From contig NC_003910.7 of the NCBI RefSeq assembly GCF_000012325.1, positions 3,348,001-3,412,000 of the forward strand: a DNA stretch of 64,000 bases, read 5' to 3'. Positions 35,945 to 45,400 of the stretch are shown in pieces. Below the pieces are notes generated by a model that worked only from the letters and a program-made list of their open reading frames with translations, was not told where the DNA came from and made no database searches. The DNA is from Colwellia psychrerythraea 34H (GTDB lineage Bacteria; Pseudomonadota; Gammaproteobacteria; Enterobacterales; Alteromonadaceae). Each line of letters opens with the position of its first letter. The stretch's first letter is position 1. A program made the translations under genes and the position numbers.

Positions 35945-37213
35945 ATGACAACAAACCAATTAAACCCTAATTCTACCGAAGAAAAGCTGATCTGGTTTGG
36001 GTTAACGTTAACCTACCCATTCTTCGCTTTTGGTGGTCTTTATATTACGGGTTCAGTATTAGGTTGGATGATATTTACAGTGGTTTTATTACGCTGGTAT
36101 GTCAATGGTAAAGACAAGTTCTCAGCTATCCCTGCCATCGTTTGGTTATGGGTAATTGGTGGTCTATTTATGTTATTAGCCTTACTGATTGGACATTCTA
36201 ATTGGGATTTAGGTTTGGCGAAAACAATTAAATCATCAATTGGCTGGGCAAAAGGTTGGGCTCTTATGCCACTATTTTTATTTATTGGTGCCTTTGTTGA
36301 TATAAAACCGCAATTAATCGTTAGAGCCGTATGCATAGTTTCATTTCATTCCTTAATTTTTGCGCTTGTCACTATGGCTCTTTATATGGCTGGTGTTCAT
36401 GGCGACTTATTTGTTTCACCTTTAAAAGTTATTGGTGGACCTGGTGAAACCTTTTTTACCGTGAGTTTATTCGGATTAAACCCTGAAACAGGTGCTGGAC
36501 GGTGGAGATTTTTTACTCCTTGGGCGCCAGCTGCAGGTTTTATGGCCTGTATATTTTTAATTTTTACATGCCAAGAAAAAGATTATTTTTGGAGAAATAC
36601 TGGTTTGTTAGGCAGCTTTGTCATGTCTTTGTTGTCTCAATCACGTGCTGGCTGGGTTATTTATATCGCCTTAACCCCGTTATGTTTCTTACACAAACAT
36701 TTTAAAAATCCAATGCTGTTAGTCCTTATTGGTTTAGTGATCCCTGCTATTACCTTATTAGGCGAACCTTTATTTAGCTGGTTAAGCAATAGCTATGCAG
36801 ATATCAAAGCCTCGCGCCCTGAATCAACACGTGTACGTAAAACTTTAGAAGTATTAGCGTTACAACGCTGGGAGTCAGAAGCTCCAATTTGGGGCCACGG
36901 TATTGTCGAAAGAGGTCCTAAGATTGTTGAAGGAATGCCTATTGGCTCGCATCACACTTGGTATGGTTTGTTATTTGTAAAAGGTATCGTAGGGCTACTA
37001 GCGCTAGCAATTCCTCTAGCTTTCACCTGTATTTATTTGTTTTGGAACAGCCTGAAAAGCCAAACTTGTTATACCGCAGCGTTAATGCTTGTGGTGTTTA
37101 TTTGTTACTCCTTTTTCGAAAACCTAGAGATTTTAAGTTTTATTTACTGGCCAGCACTTTTATGGATTGGTATTGCACTTAACCCATTAAAATCAGGAGA
37201 AAAATATGTTTAA
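35945..37213 (+). CDS. O-antigen ligase/polymerase-like membrane protein (Wzy/WaaL)
   Basis: 422 residues, about 11 membrane segments. The large periplasmic loop after mid-protein contains RPESTRVRKTLEVLALQRWESEAPIWGHGIVERGPKIVEGMPIGSHHTWYGLLFVKGIVGLLAL, the Wzy_C/O-antigen ligase signature region with the conserved GSHHTW. In a locus with a flippase, priming enzyme and chain-length protein it most likely polymerises the repeat units; WaaL-type ligation cannot be excluded. Its end overlaps the pyruvyl transferase gene by 8 bp. It is the first gene of unit 4. Confidence 0.85.
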   Translation: MTTNQLNPNSTEEKLIWFGLTLTYPFFAFGGLYITGSVLGWMIFTVVLLRWYVNGKDKFSAIPAIVWLWVIGGLFMLLALLIGHSNWDLGLAKTIKSSIGWAKGWALMPLFLFIGAFVDIKPQLIVRAVCIVSFHSLIFALVTMALYMAGVHGDLFVSPLKVIGGPGETFFTVSLFGLNPETGAGRWRFFTPWAPAAGFMACIFLIFTCQEKDYFWRNTGLLGSFVMSLLSQSRAGWVIYIALTPLCFLHKHFKNPMLLVLIGLVIPAITLLGEPLFSWLSNSYADIKASRPESTRVRKTLEVLALQRWESEAPIWGHGIVERGPKIVEGMPIGSHHTWYGLLFVKGIVGLLALAIPLAFTCIYLFWNSLKSQTCYTAALMLVVFICYSFFENLEILSFIYWPALLWIGIALNPLKSGEKYV

Positions 37214-38351
37214 GAAATATGATGCTTATTTAGTCGGCTATTACGGTATGCAAAATAGCGGTGATGACGCTCTAATGTACGCCACGGCTTGGGCAGCTAA
37301 AAATATTCTGGGATGTAATAACACTAAAGTAGGTTTATATGGTGATTACGCCAGAGAAACCCAAAGTGATAATCAGCTTCCTCTAAAGTTTACTCAACAA
37401 TTCCCAGGTCAAAATAGGTTACTGCATTATAAAACGGCCATTCAAAGTAAGCGTATCATTTTTGGAGGCGGTTCAGTTTTGCACAGCGAAAGCGACATCA
37501 ATCTTAAAAGACAGTTAATGTCTTTAGCTAACCAGAAAAAAAGCTTAGCGGTCGGTATCGGTATCGGTCCATTTAATTCTGTTATGGCTGAAAAGTCTTG
37601 CGCAAAATTTTTAAATGAATGTGGTTATGTGGGTGTTAGAGATAACGCGAGTTTAGCAATAGCACGAAATATTGCGCCTCATGCAAACGTACATAAAACA
37701 TTTGATTTAGCGCCATTGTTATTATGTTCAAAACAATACAAACCATCAAATAGAGAACGCCAAGGTATTGCCTTAACCTTATGTTCAGTTGCTATTGATG
37801 CCATGGGCAATACAGATGAGTTAGAAGAAGAAAAAAGAGTAGAACAATTTGTTCAATTAATTACCAAAATTTATGCTAGAACCGGTGAGCCTATTACCTT
37901 GATTGAGTTTAACGGGCATAACGTATTAGGTGATTGGAAAATCAATAACAACATTATTACCCGTTTATTAGATAAATACATTCCGGTGTCTATAAAAAAA
38001 TATGATCCCAACCCTATTGCGTTACTTAACAAACTTTCAGGCTACAAAGCGATTGTAAGTATGCGCTTGCACGGTTCTATTCTCGGTTACTTAGCTAACA
38101 CCCCCGTTCTATCTATTAATTATCACAGTAAATGTAAAGGTTGGTGTGACGAAGTTGGCATGCCAGAAGACTATAAAATAGATTTGTTTAACCTAAACAT
38201 TGAAAAAATCGTTTCGCAAATAGCGCTAGGTGTTTCAACTACATTTCAGCAACCTACTTTATCTATAAACAACGCTTTAAAAAATTCTTTATCTAACTGG
38301 AGTACTCAAAATGAACAATTTAAATTTTACCGTAATTATTCCACTGTTTAA
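37206..38351 (+). CDS. Polysaccharide pyruvyl transferase family protein
   Basis: 381 residues, GT-B-like fold of the CsaB/WcaK family that adds ketal pyruvate from phosphoenolpyruvate to a sugar. Seen: YLVGYYGMQNSGDDALMYATAWA near the start, RIIFGGGSVLHSES, AVGIGIGPFNS, GVRDNASLAIAR, IVSMRLHGSILGYLANTPVLSINYHSKCKGWCDEVGMPED. Pyruvylation would make the polymer acidic. AGGAG lies upstream of the ATG; the gene overlaps the polymerase gene before it (8 bp) and the GT2 gene after it (41 bp), indicating tight coupling. Confidence 0.9.
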   Translation: MFKKYDAYLVGYYGMQNSGDDALMYATAWAAKNILGCNNTKVGLYGDYARETQSDNQLPLKFTQQFPGQNRLLHYKTAIQSKRIIFGGGSVLHSESDINLKRQLMSLANQKKSLAVGIGIGPFNSVMAEKSCAKFLNECGYVGVRDNASLAIARNIAPHANVHKTFDLAPLLLCSKQYKPSNRERQGIALTLCSVAIDAMGNTDELEEEKRVEQFVQLITKIYARTGEPITLIEFNGHNVLGDWKINNNIITRLLDKYIPVSIKKYDPNPIALLNKLSGYKAIVSMRLHGSILGYLANTPVLSINYHSKCKGWCDEVGMPEDYKIDLFNLNIEKIVSQIALGVSTTFQQPTLSINNALKNSLSNWSTQNEQFKFYRNYSTV

Positions 38352-39255
38352 TAAAGCAGAGCATATTTTAAGAACGTTACAAAGTGTTGAATGGCAGAAA
38401 TATCCTGCAGCAGAAATAATTGTGATTGACGATGGCTCGACAGATGAAGGCCCTGCCCTAGTCGAAAAAGCTAACATCAAAAATGTAAAACTGGTTCATC
38501 AGGAAAATCAAGGGGTATCGGCGGCTCGAAATAATGGTGTTGCCTTAGCGAGTCATGAATATGTGGCCTTTTTAGATGCCGACGACGAATGGCTGCCGTT
38601 ATTTTTAGATGAAGTTGCACGCTTAATTGTTAAGTTTCCACAAGCGCAGTTTTTTGGTACCCGCTATCAAATAGTGGAACCTGAAAACAACTATTGTGAT
38701 GCAAAAATTAAGCTAGAAAATATAAACCCAGAAGGCGTGATATTGGATAACTATTTTGATATCGCTTCCCAAGGCGATTTACCTTTTACCATGTCTTCTA
38801 TGGTAATTGAACGTTCATTATTTCAGTCAATTGGGGGCTTTCCACTTAATGAGCCAATTGGAGAGGATCAAGATTTATTTTGTCGCGTTGCTTTAAATAC
38901 CTCAATTGCCTATTCACCGAATATTCATTCTCTTTATCATAAAGATGCACAAAACCAAGCAAGTAGAATAAATATTCCATCAACGGAGTGTGGTTTTAGC
39001 GTTCGTATAACTAAAGAAGCGAGAAAGGATACCAAAAGAAAGAGCGCTAAGTATATGCTTAAATATAGCGCGACACATTTATGCCACCTTGCAAAACTTA
39101 ATATTGGCAATGGTCATTTTTCTCAAGCGAGAAAATTGTTATCAGATCCTCGTTGTAAATTAAAGCCTAAGCATTTGATTGGCCTTTATGGACTTTCATG
39201 GATACAACAAACGAGTCAATGGTTAGCAAATATCATTGATTACAAACAAATATAA
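38311..39255 (+). CDS. Family 2 glycosyltransferase
   Basis: 314 residues. GT-A fold: FTVIIPLFNKAEHILRTLQSVEWQKYPAAEIIVIDDGSTDEG, ENQGVSAARNNGVALASHEYVAFLDADDEW with DxD, and GEDQDLFCRVALN as the ED motif. Likely adds a sugar to the lipid-linked repeat. GGAG precedes the ATG, and the first 41 bp lie inside the pyruvyl transferase gene in another frame. The C-terminal 90 residues are basic and probably membrane-associated. Third gene of unit 4. Confidence 0.9.
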   Translation: MNNLNFTVIIPLFNKAEHILRTLQSVEWQKYPAAEIIVIDDGSTDEGPALVEKANIKNVKLVHQENQGVSAARNNGVALASHEYVAFLDADDEWLPLFLDEVARLIVKFPQAQFFGTRYQIVEPENNYCDAKIKLENINPEGVILDNYFDIASQGDLPFTMSSMVIERSLFQSIGGFPLNEPIGEDQDLFCRVALNTSIAYSPNIHSLYHKDAQNQASRINIPSTECGFSVRITKEARKDTKRKSAKYMLKYSATHLCHLAKLNIGNGHFSQARKLLSDPRCKLKPKHLIGLYGLSWIQQTSQWLANIIDYKQI

Positions 39256-39306
39256 ATATTAGCTAATACCAATTGATTTATGAATCTACAATTAGGGAGT
39301 ATTCAG

Positions 39307-40401
39307 ATGAGAAGATTAGAGCTGTTAGATTATGGCCGTTTTTTTGCAGCTATAATAGTCATTTTATTTCACTATACTTTTAATGGCATAGCTAATGGAA
39401 AGATTGACACCTTAAAGCATGTTGATTCACTAATTGAATTCACAAAATATGGATACCTTGGGGTTGAATTATTTTTTATGATTAGTGGCTTTGTTATTTT
39501 TAACTCGGCTAAAAATAGAACACCTGCCCAGTTTGCCGTTTCTAGAGCAATTCGTCTTTATCCTTCATATTGGTTTGCGGTGATTTTTACATCAATCTTT
39601 TCATTCCATTGGGGGGGCGATATTATGACAGTAACTCCGAGTCAAATAATTGTTAATTTTACACTGCTACAAAATTACTTAAATATTGAACATGTTGACG
39701 GTGTGTACTGGACATTGGTATATGAAATAAAGTTTTATGCTTTGGTTTTCTTTTTACTTATTATTGGTTTGAAAAAACATTTAGATCTATTATTCATACT
39801 ATGGCCTATTGCAATGCTTGGAGCATTTATCACAGGTTATGATGACCTTCCGTATCTTGGTGGGTATTTCTACTATTTTTCTGCTGGGGCTTTATTTGCA
39901 ATATTACAAATAAATAAATCGCTGGAGATTATCTTATCAATAATTATTTCTTTTATTTTAGGTTTGTTGTATTCAATAGACCAAGCATTATTAAAATCAG
40001 AGTTCATGGGCGTAATATTTTCAGAATATATTGTAGGGTTAATTATTTTCTGTTTCTTTGTTTTTTTTATTTTTCTGAATACAAAAAAGGCTCAATCATT
40101 AAAACTTCCACTTTCAAAAATATTTGGTGCATTAACATATCCGGTATATTTAATTCATGCCCACTTTGGTTATATGTTCATTTCAAAATATGCTACAGAA
40201 GAGAATAAAATTTTTATTTATATAGTAACAATATCAATTGTTTTATCAGTTTCATACTTTATGCATCGAGTTATAGAAATGCGCTTGTCAAATGTCTGGA
40301 AAACACTATTTATGAGTACACTTTATGAAATAATTATTAAAATACAATCAATTCCTAGTAAACTTATAATTGCATATAACAAGTTAGCTAAACAGGCATG
40401 A
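39307..40401 (+). CDS. Acyltransferase family 3 membrane protein (OafA-like)
   Basis: 364 residues, about 10 membrane segments. The N-terminal MRRLELLDYGRFFAAIIVILFHYTFNG carries the His of the acyltransferase 3 family (usually R-xx-D/A-xx-R...H), and GYLGVELFFMISGFVIFNSAKNRTPAQFAVSRAIRLYPSYWFAV is the conserved following block. Probably O-acetylates the polysaccharide. The ATG at 39307 is preferred over 39280 because AGGGAG lies 8 nt before it. Codon use is more AT-rich than in its neighbours. Last gene of unit 4; an imperfect hairpin follows (about 40413-40453) without a T-run. Confidence 0.9.
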   Translation: MRRLELLDYGRFFAAIIVILFHYTFNGIANGKIDTLKHVDSLIEFTKYGYLGVELFFMISGFVIFNSAKNRTPAQFAVSRAIRLYPSYWFAVIFTSIFSFHWGGDIMTVTPSQIIVNFTLLQNYLNIEHVDGVYWTLVYEIKFYALVFFLLIIGLKKHLDLLFILWPIAMLGAFITGYDDLPYLGGYFYYFSAGALFAILQINKSLEIILSIIISFILGLLYSIDQALLKSEFMGVIFSEYIVGLIIFCFFVFFIFLNTKKAQSLKLPLSKIFGALTYPVYLIHAHFGYMFISKYATEENKIFIYIVTISIVLSVSYFMHRVIEMRLSNVWKTLFMSTLYEIIIKIQSIPSKLIIAYNKLAKQA

Positions 40402-40593
40402 CGTAGTTAGCTTTTACTGAAGTGTTAATCCGCATAGCCACTTCCAGTAACGCTTAATAGTATTTGTAATTAAAGCCCTGCTACTTGAATACCAATCCAA
40501 GCCACAAAAGTATTACTATTAGGTTAGCACCAACGGTATCGGCTAAGATGTCTCTTATAAAACGTAAGTCTAAATCTGACGAAATAAAAGGTA

Positions 40594-42063
40594 GTGAAAA
40601 AGTTGAAAGATGAACAGGTTAACTGGGCTACATGTCAGGAATGTCAGGGACGCGGCCAAAGAAGCATGAGATTACGAAAAAAGGTTCGACTCCGCTACCA
40701 AAGAGAGTTAGAGCTGTTTGAAAAAACTAATAACGAAGGCACAGCCCCCGTTAGGCCGAAGGGCCACCTTTACGATTGCTTAAAATGTTGCGGAACGGGC
40801 TTGCTTCAGTCTGCCAACCACCCTATAGCGGATACAGAACATTACCCACACGTCGCAATTATTGGTGGTGGTATCGGAGGAGTAGCTTTGGCTGTAGCTT
40901 GTTTACACCGCGGCATCCCCTTTACACTTTATGAACGCGATAGCGGTTTTGATGCCCGTTCTCAGGGTTATGGACTGACGTTACAACAAGCGAGTAAAGC
41001 AATCGAAGGATTGGGTATTTTATCATTAGAAAAAGGATTGATCTCAACAAGACATGTTGTTCATACCACAAAAGGAAAAGTGATCGGTGAATGGGGTATC
41101 CGAAAATGGCTGCAGTTAGATACGAAAAAGTCACCCAAGCGCACTAATATTCATATTGCACGACAGTCTTTGCGCTTAGCTCTGCTTGAACAACTCGGTG
41201 GACATGATGCTGTACAGTGGGGCCACCAGTTAGTTAGTTTTAAAGAAAAAACTAATGAATGCACAGATCAATTTGTTGATCTGAGCTTTCAAGTAGCCGG
41301 AAAAATAAAAAACGCCAAGGCAGATATTGTGGTGGGAGCGGATGGTATTCGCAGTTCGGTTCGAAAGTTATTGATTGGTGAGGATGCTTCCCCTTTACTG
41401 TACTTAGGTTGCCTCGTGATCTTGGGTATTTGCCCTCTGGCAGCTCTCGATGGGCTTGAGAGTCCTTTGCTCGACTCGGCTACGGTATTCCAAACAGCCA
41501 ATGGCCATGAGCGCATCTACATCATGCCTTATTCATCAGACTCGGTAATGTGGCAGCTTAGCTTCCCAATGCCAGAAGAAGAGGCTAAGGCATTGAGTGC
41601 CTTAGGCGTTCAAGCACTCAAAAAAGAAGCATGTCACAGATGTCAGTGGCACGATCCCATACCTCAAATTTTAGCGGCGACTCTTGAAGCTCAAATTTCT
41701 GGTTATCCGGTATACGACCGAGCCTTGCTCAAGTCAGAATTCTTGGAGAAAGGAGATCAAGTGACACTGATCGGAGATGCTGCTCACCCTATGAGTCCAT
41801 TCAAAGGGCAAGGAGCGAATCAAGCTCTGCTGGATGCGCTTGCGTTGGCTCGAGGGATATCAAAAGGATGTAGACCCTTTTCTAGATGGAGGGAAACGGG
41901 AATAAGGGAAAGTGTGTTAACTGAGTTTGAATCAGAAATGCTAGCACGCAGTGCTTCCAAAGTGAAAGATTCAGCAGAGGCCGCACAGTTCTTGCATTCA
42001 GATATTGTGCTTCATGAAGGCGATGAACCTAGAGGACGATGTCTACAGAAAAAAGATGCATAA
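40594..42063 (+). CDS. FAD-dependent monooxygenase with DnaJ-like zinc-finger N-terminus
   Basis: 489 residues. Residues 1-75 hold two CxxCxGxG motifs (CQECQGRGQ and CLKCCGTGL) separated by a basic helix (RKKVRLRYQRELELFEKTNNE). This is the pattern of one DnaJ zinc-finger unit. The rest is a class A flavin monooxygenase: VAIIGGGIGGVALAVACLHRGIPFTLYER (Rossmann GxGxxG), IVVGADGIRSSVRKLL (DG motif) and TLIGDAAHPMSPFKGQGANQALLDALALAR (GD motif). The substrate is unknown. The start is GTG with AAAGG just upstream. Base composition is visibly less AT-rich than the exopolysaccharide genes next door, which may indicate transfer. Confidence 0.85.
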   Translation: MKKLKDEQVNWATCQECQGRGQRSMRLRKKVRLRYQRELELFEKTNNEGTAPVRPKGHLYDCLKCCGTGLLQSANHPIADTEHYPHVAIIGGGIGGVALAVACLHRGIPFTLYERDSGFDARSQGYGLTLQQASKAIEGLGILSLEKGLISTRHVVHTTKGKVIGEWGIRKWLQLDTKKSPKRTNIHIARQSLRLALLEQLGGHDAVQWGHQLVSFKEKTNECTDQFVDLSFQVAGKIKNAKADIVVGADGIRSSVRKLLIGEDASPLLYLGCLVILGICPLAALDGLESPLLDSATVFQTANGHERIYIMPYSSDSVMWQLSFPMPEEEAKALSALGVQALKKEACHRCQWHDPIPQILAATLEAQISGYPVYDRALLKSEFLEKGDQVTLIGDAAHPMSPFKGQGANQALLDALALARGISKGCRPFSRWRETGIRESVLTEFESEMLARSASKVKDSAEAAQFLHSDIVLHEGDEPRGRCLQKKDA

Positions 42064-42464
42064 GACTACCCAAGCCAACTAACAGTATACTGTCTGCTTT
42101 TTCTAAGTAGACAGTAAAGTCGTTTTTTACACGACTACTTCCACAGAGAAGATGATTTAAAATACCTAAGTCAGCCTTTAAAAGGGCTATTCTGCGTATA
42201 AAGCAGTCATCACTGTACGTCTGCTTCAGGCAAAATATTCTGATCCGTTAGGCGACGTTTAATATTTATTTACTATCCTTGATGATTATCAATTCAAGTA
42301 TTAACTTTAATTAGGATGATAATACCTGAGTTTTTGCTATATTAATAACCTTGCATATATGATTGTTTATCGCTCGATACTTAATAAAAATAGATGTAAG
42401 CAAGTAATTAAAATAAAAGGATTTTAACCGCATAAGAACAGTTAATTCACCGTATTAAGTATGG
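42064..42464. other. Intergenic region between monooxygenase and GGDEF-EAL genes
   Basis: About 400 bp, no gene. It contains the terminator-like hairpin at 42088-42126 and, at 42187-42203, a 17-nt segment (CTATTCTGCGTATAAAG) identical to part of a tRNA-Val spacer. The promoter of the downstream gene is not evident. Confidence 0.5.
42088..42126 (+). terminator. Probable terminator of the monooxygenase gene
   Basis: TACTGTCT and AGACAGTA form an 8-bp stem around a 13-nt loop, about 25 bp after the stop codon; a T-run follows a few bases later (AAGTCGTTTTTT). Confidence 0.6.
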
Positions 42465-45400
42465 ATGTACCTGATGAATACTAACTCTCGTAAAATTCTC
42501 TTTATTTCTATATCCGTAACACTATTCACCATGGCAATCGTTTATTATTCATTCCTCATCGGACGCGATATAGCAGAACGTTACACGCCTTTAGTTGATG
42601 CCACTATGGAAATTAAACTTGAAGCGACCACAGCACATTTGTGGTTTGAAGAGATGATGAGTGGTGACCAAACGGTTGATATCGAAACTATCTGGGCCAA
42701 CCTTGACCAATCCGAATGGTATGCTCAAGCAATGCTTGACGGTGGCACTAATGAGGAAGGCACCTTCCTCGCTTTAAATGACCCTGATTTACGTAGCCAA
42801 ATTGAAGAAACAATAGATGGTATTCATCACTTTCGCCAAATAGCAAAAAAGCGATGGGCATCACAGTCAACATCGGGTGTCGGTTCTGGTATCGAACAAC
42901 AATTTGACCTCGCCTTTTTAAAATTTAATCTTTCTACTGATAATGTTGAGAGCGCCTTACAGAAGGTAAGAGCAGAAGATTTACAAACATTTAAATTTAC
43001 ACAAGTATTATTAATCACCCTGCTTCTTATATTGGGCATCATCATCGGTGGTTTATCCCTTCGCTTTAACAATAAACGAATCAAAAATATAGACGTACTA
43101 AAATTGAGCAATGAAAACGTTAATTCCTCTCAGAAACAGCTTCTAAATGTAATTAATGGAGCGAAGCTGGGTTATTGGGATTGGTGTTATCAAACTGGAG
43201 AGCATGTTGTTAATGATGAATGGTTATCAATACTTGGTCTATCTCGTCAAGATATCACCAATCACATTAGTGATTGGGATGGACTTATTCATCCCAATGA
43301 CGACCAATTTATGAAAAAGACTGTCCAAACTCATATTCTGTCTGGAAAAAATTATGTTGTTGAATTCAGAATGAAGCATGCTGATGGGCGATGGGTATGG
43401 ATTCAAGGCTCTGGCTCTGTTATTGAGTACGACGAAAATACCCACGAACCTGTTCGACTTTGTGGAACACATCAAGATATTACCGTTCGGAAACTAGCTG
43501 AACTACGTGAAAAATCGCGTTCTCATGTATTAGAACTCCTTACAAGTGGCGACTTATTACCTGTAATTTTGGAAGCTATTGTACGCGGTGTTGAGCAAGA
43601 GAATTCAGACATGCTATGTAGTATTTTGTTGTTAGATGATGAGGGTAAGCATCTATTGAGTGGCGCAGCACCGAGCCTTCCTGATTTCTATAACTCCGCG
43701 ATTAATGGCATTGAGATTGGTGTAGGGGTTGGCTCTTGTGGTACTGCCGCATTTACCAACAAACGTGTCATCGTTGAAGACATTCAAAATCATCCTTATT
43801 GGACTCCCTATAAAGAGCTAGCAAGTAAGGCGGGGTTGGGGGCGTGCTGGTCTGAACCCATACGTTCCACTCAAGGGAAGATTCTCGGCACTTTTGCTAT
43901 TTATCACCTTGAGGTAAATAAGCCAACAGAAGCCAATATGACATTAATTGAGCAAGCAGCCAGTTTAGCAAGTATCGCCATTGAGAAAATCCAAGCCAAC
44001 TTAGCCTTAAAGGCAAGCGATGAGCAAATGCAACTAGTCTTAGCGGGGGCCGATCTAGGTTTTTGGGATTGGAATATAGTCACAGGTAGAGTAGATAGAA
44101 ATGAGCGTTGGGCAACTATGCTGGGATATACCCATAAAGAATTAAAACACAGCACTAATCAATGGGCAGATTTCGTACATCAGGAAGATAGAGAGAAAGC
44201 ATGGCAATCAATTAATGACGTACTTGAAGGTCGATCAAAATCCCATAGCCTTGAATATCGCATGTTAACTAAAGAGGGTGGTTATAGATGGGTGCATGAC
44301 CAAGCTAATGTGATGCAACGTCATAGTAATGGCAAGCCACTTCGTATGAGCGGTACACATAGTGATATAACCAACCGTAAACTAGCAGAAGAAAAAATAA
44401 AACTAGCAGCTAGTGTTTTTAGCCATGCAGGTGAAGGCATTATTATCACCGATGATAAAGCCACTATTATCGATATTAATGACGCCTTTACTAATATAAC
44501 CGGTTTTAGTCGTGAAGAGGCTATTGGTAAAAATCCACGTATTCTCCAGTCAGGACGACAAACACCTGAGTTCTATGCGGATATGTGGCAAGCCCTACAG
44601 AATGAAGGCTATTGGTCTGGCGAAGTTTGGAACAGACGTAAAAATGGTGAAGTGTATGCCGTAATGCAAACTATCAGTGCCGTACGTGATGTACACGGTA
44701 TTGCGACCCATTATGTTTCCTTAGGTAACGACATAACCCTGATGAAAGAACATCAGAATCAACTGGAGCACATAGCCCATTTCGACATACTCACTAATTT
44801 GCCTAATCGCGTATTGCTGGCAGACAGATTGTCTCAAGCCATGTTGCAGTGTAGCCGTCACAAACAGTCCCTCGCTGTCGTATTCTTAGATTTAGATGGG
44901 TTTAAACACGTCAATGATACTCATGGGCATGATATAGGTGATGAACTACTGATTGCCCTCTCTGTGCGCATGAAAGAAGCATTACGGGAAAATGATAGTT
45001 TAGCACGTATTGGCGGTGATGAATTTGTTGCTGTGTTAGCTGATTTAACCACAGTTGAAGATTGTGAACCCGTATTAGAACGGTTATTACTCGCTGCATC
45101 AGAGCCGGTTATTTTTGATAACATTGTATTGAATATATCAGCCAGCATTGGCGTCACACTCTATCCGCAAGATAATGTGGGTGCCGACTTACTCATGCGG
45201 CATGCCGACCAAGCCATGTATGTGGCTAAAGAATCAGGTAAGAATCGTTATCACTTATTTGATACGGCCCAAGATGACGCAGTGAAAGTACAACGGGAAA
45301 GCTTAGAGGCAATTCGAAGCGCGTTAGATAATCATCAATTTGTTCTTCATTATCAACCTAAAGTTAATATGAGGAAGGGTATAGTGACGGGAGTTGAGGC

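Noticed and set aside
39262..39275. TAATACCAATTGATT upstream of the acyltransferase gene as another MITE end
   Set aside because: Only one end is present within the gap of 51 bp and no matching inverted end was found, so it cannot be called an element.
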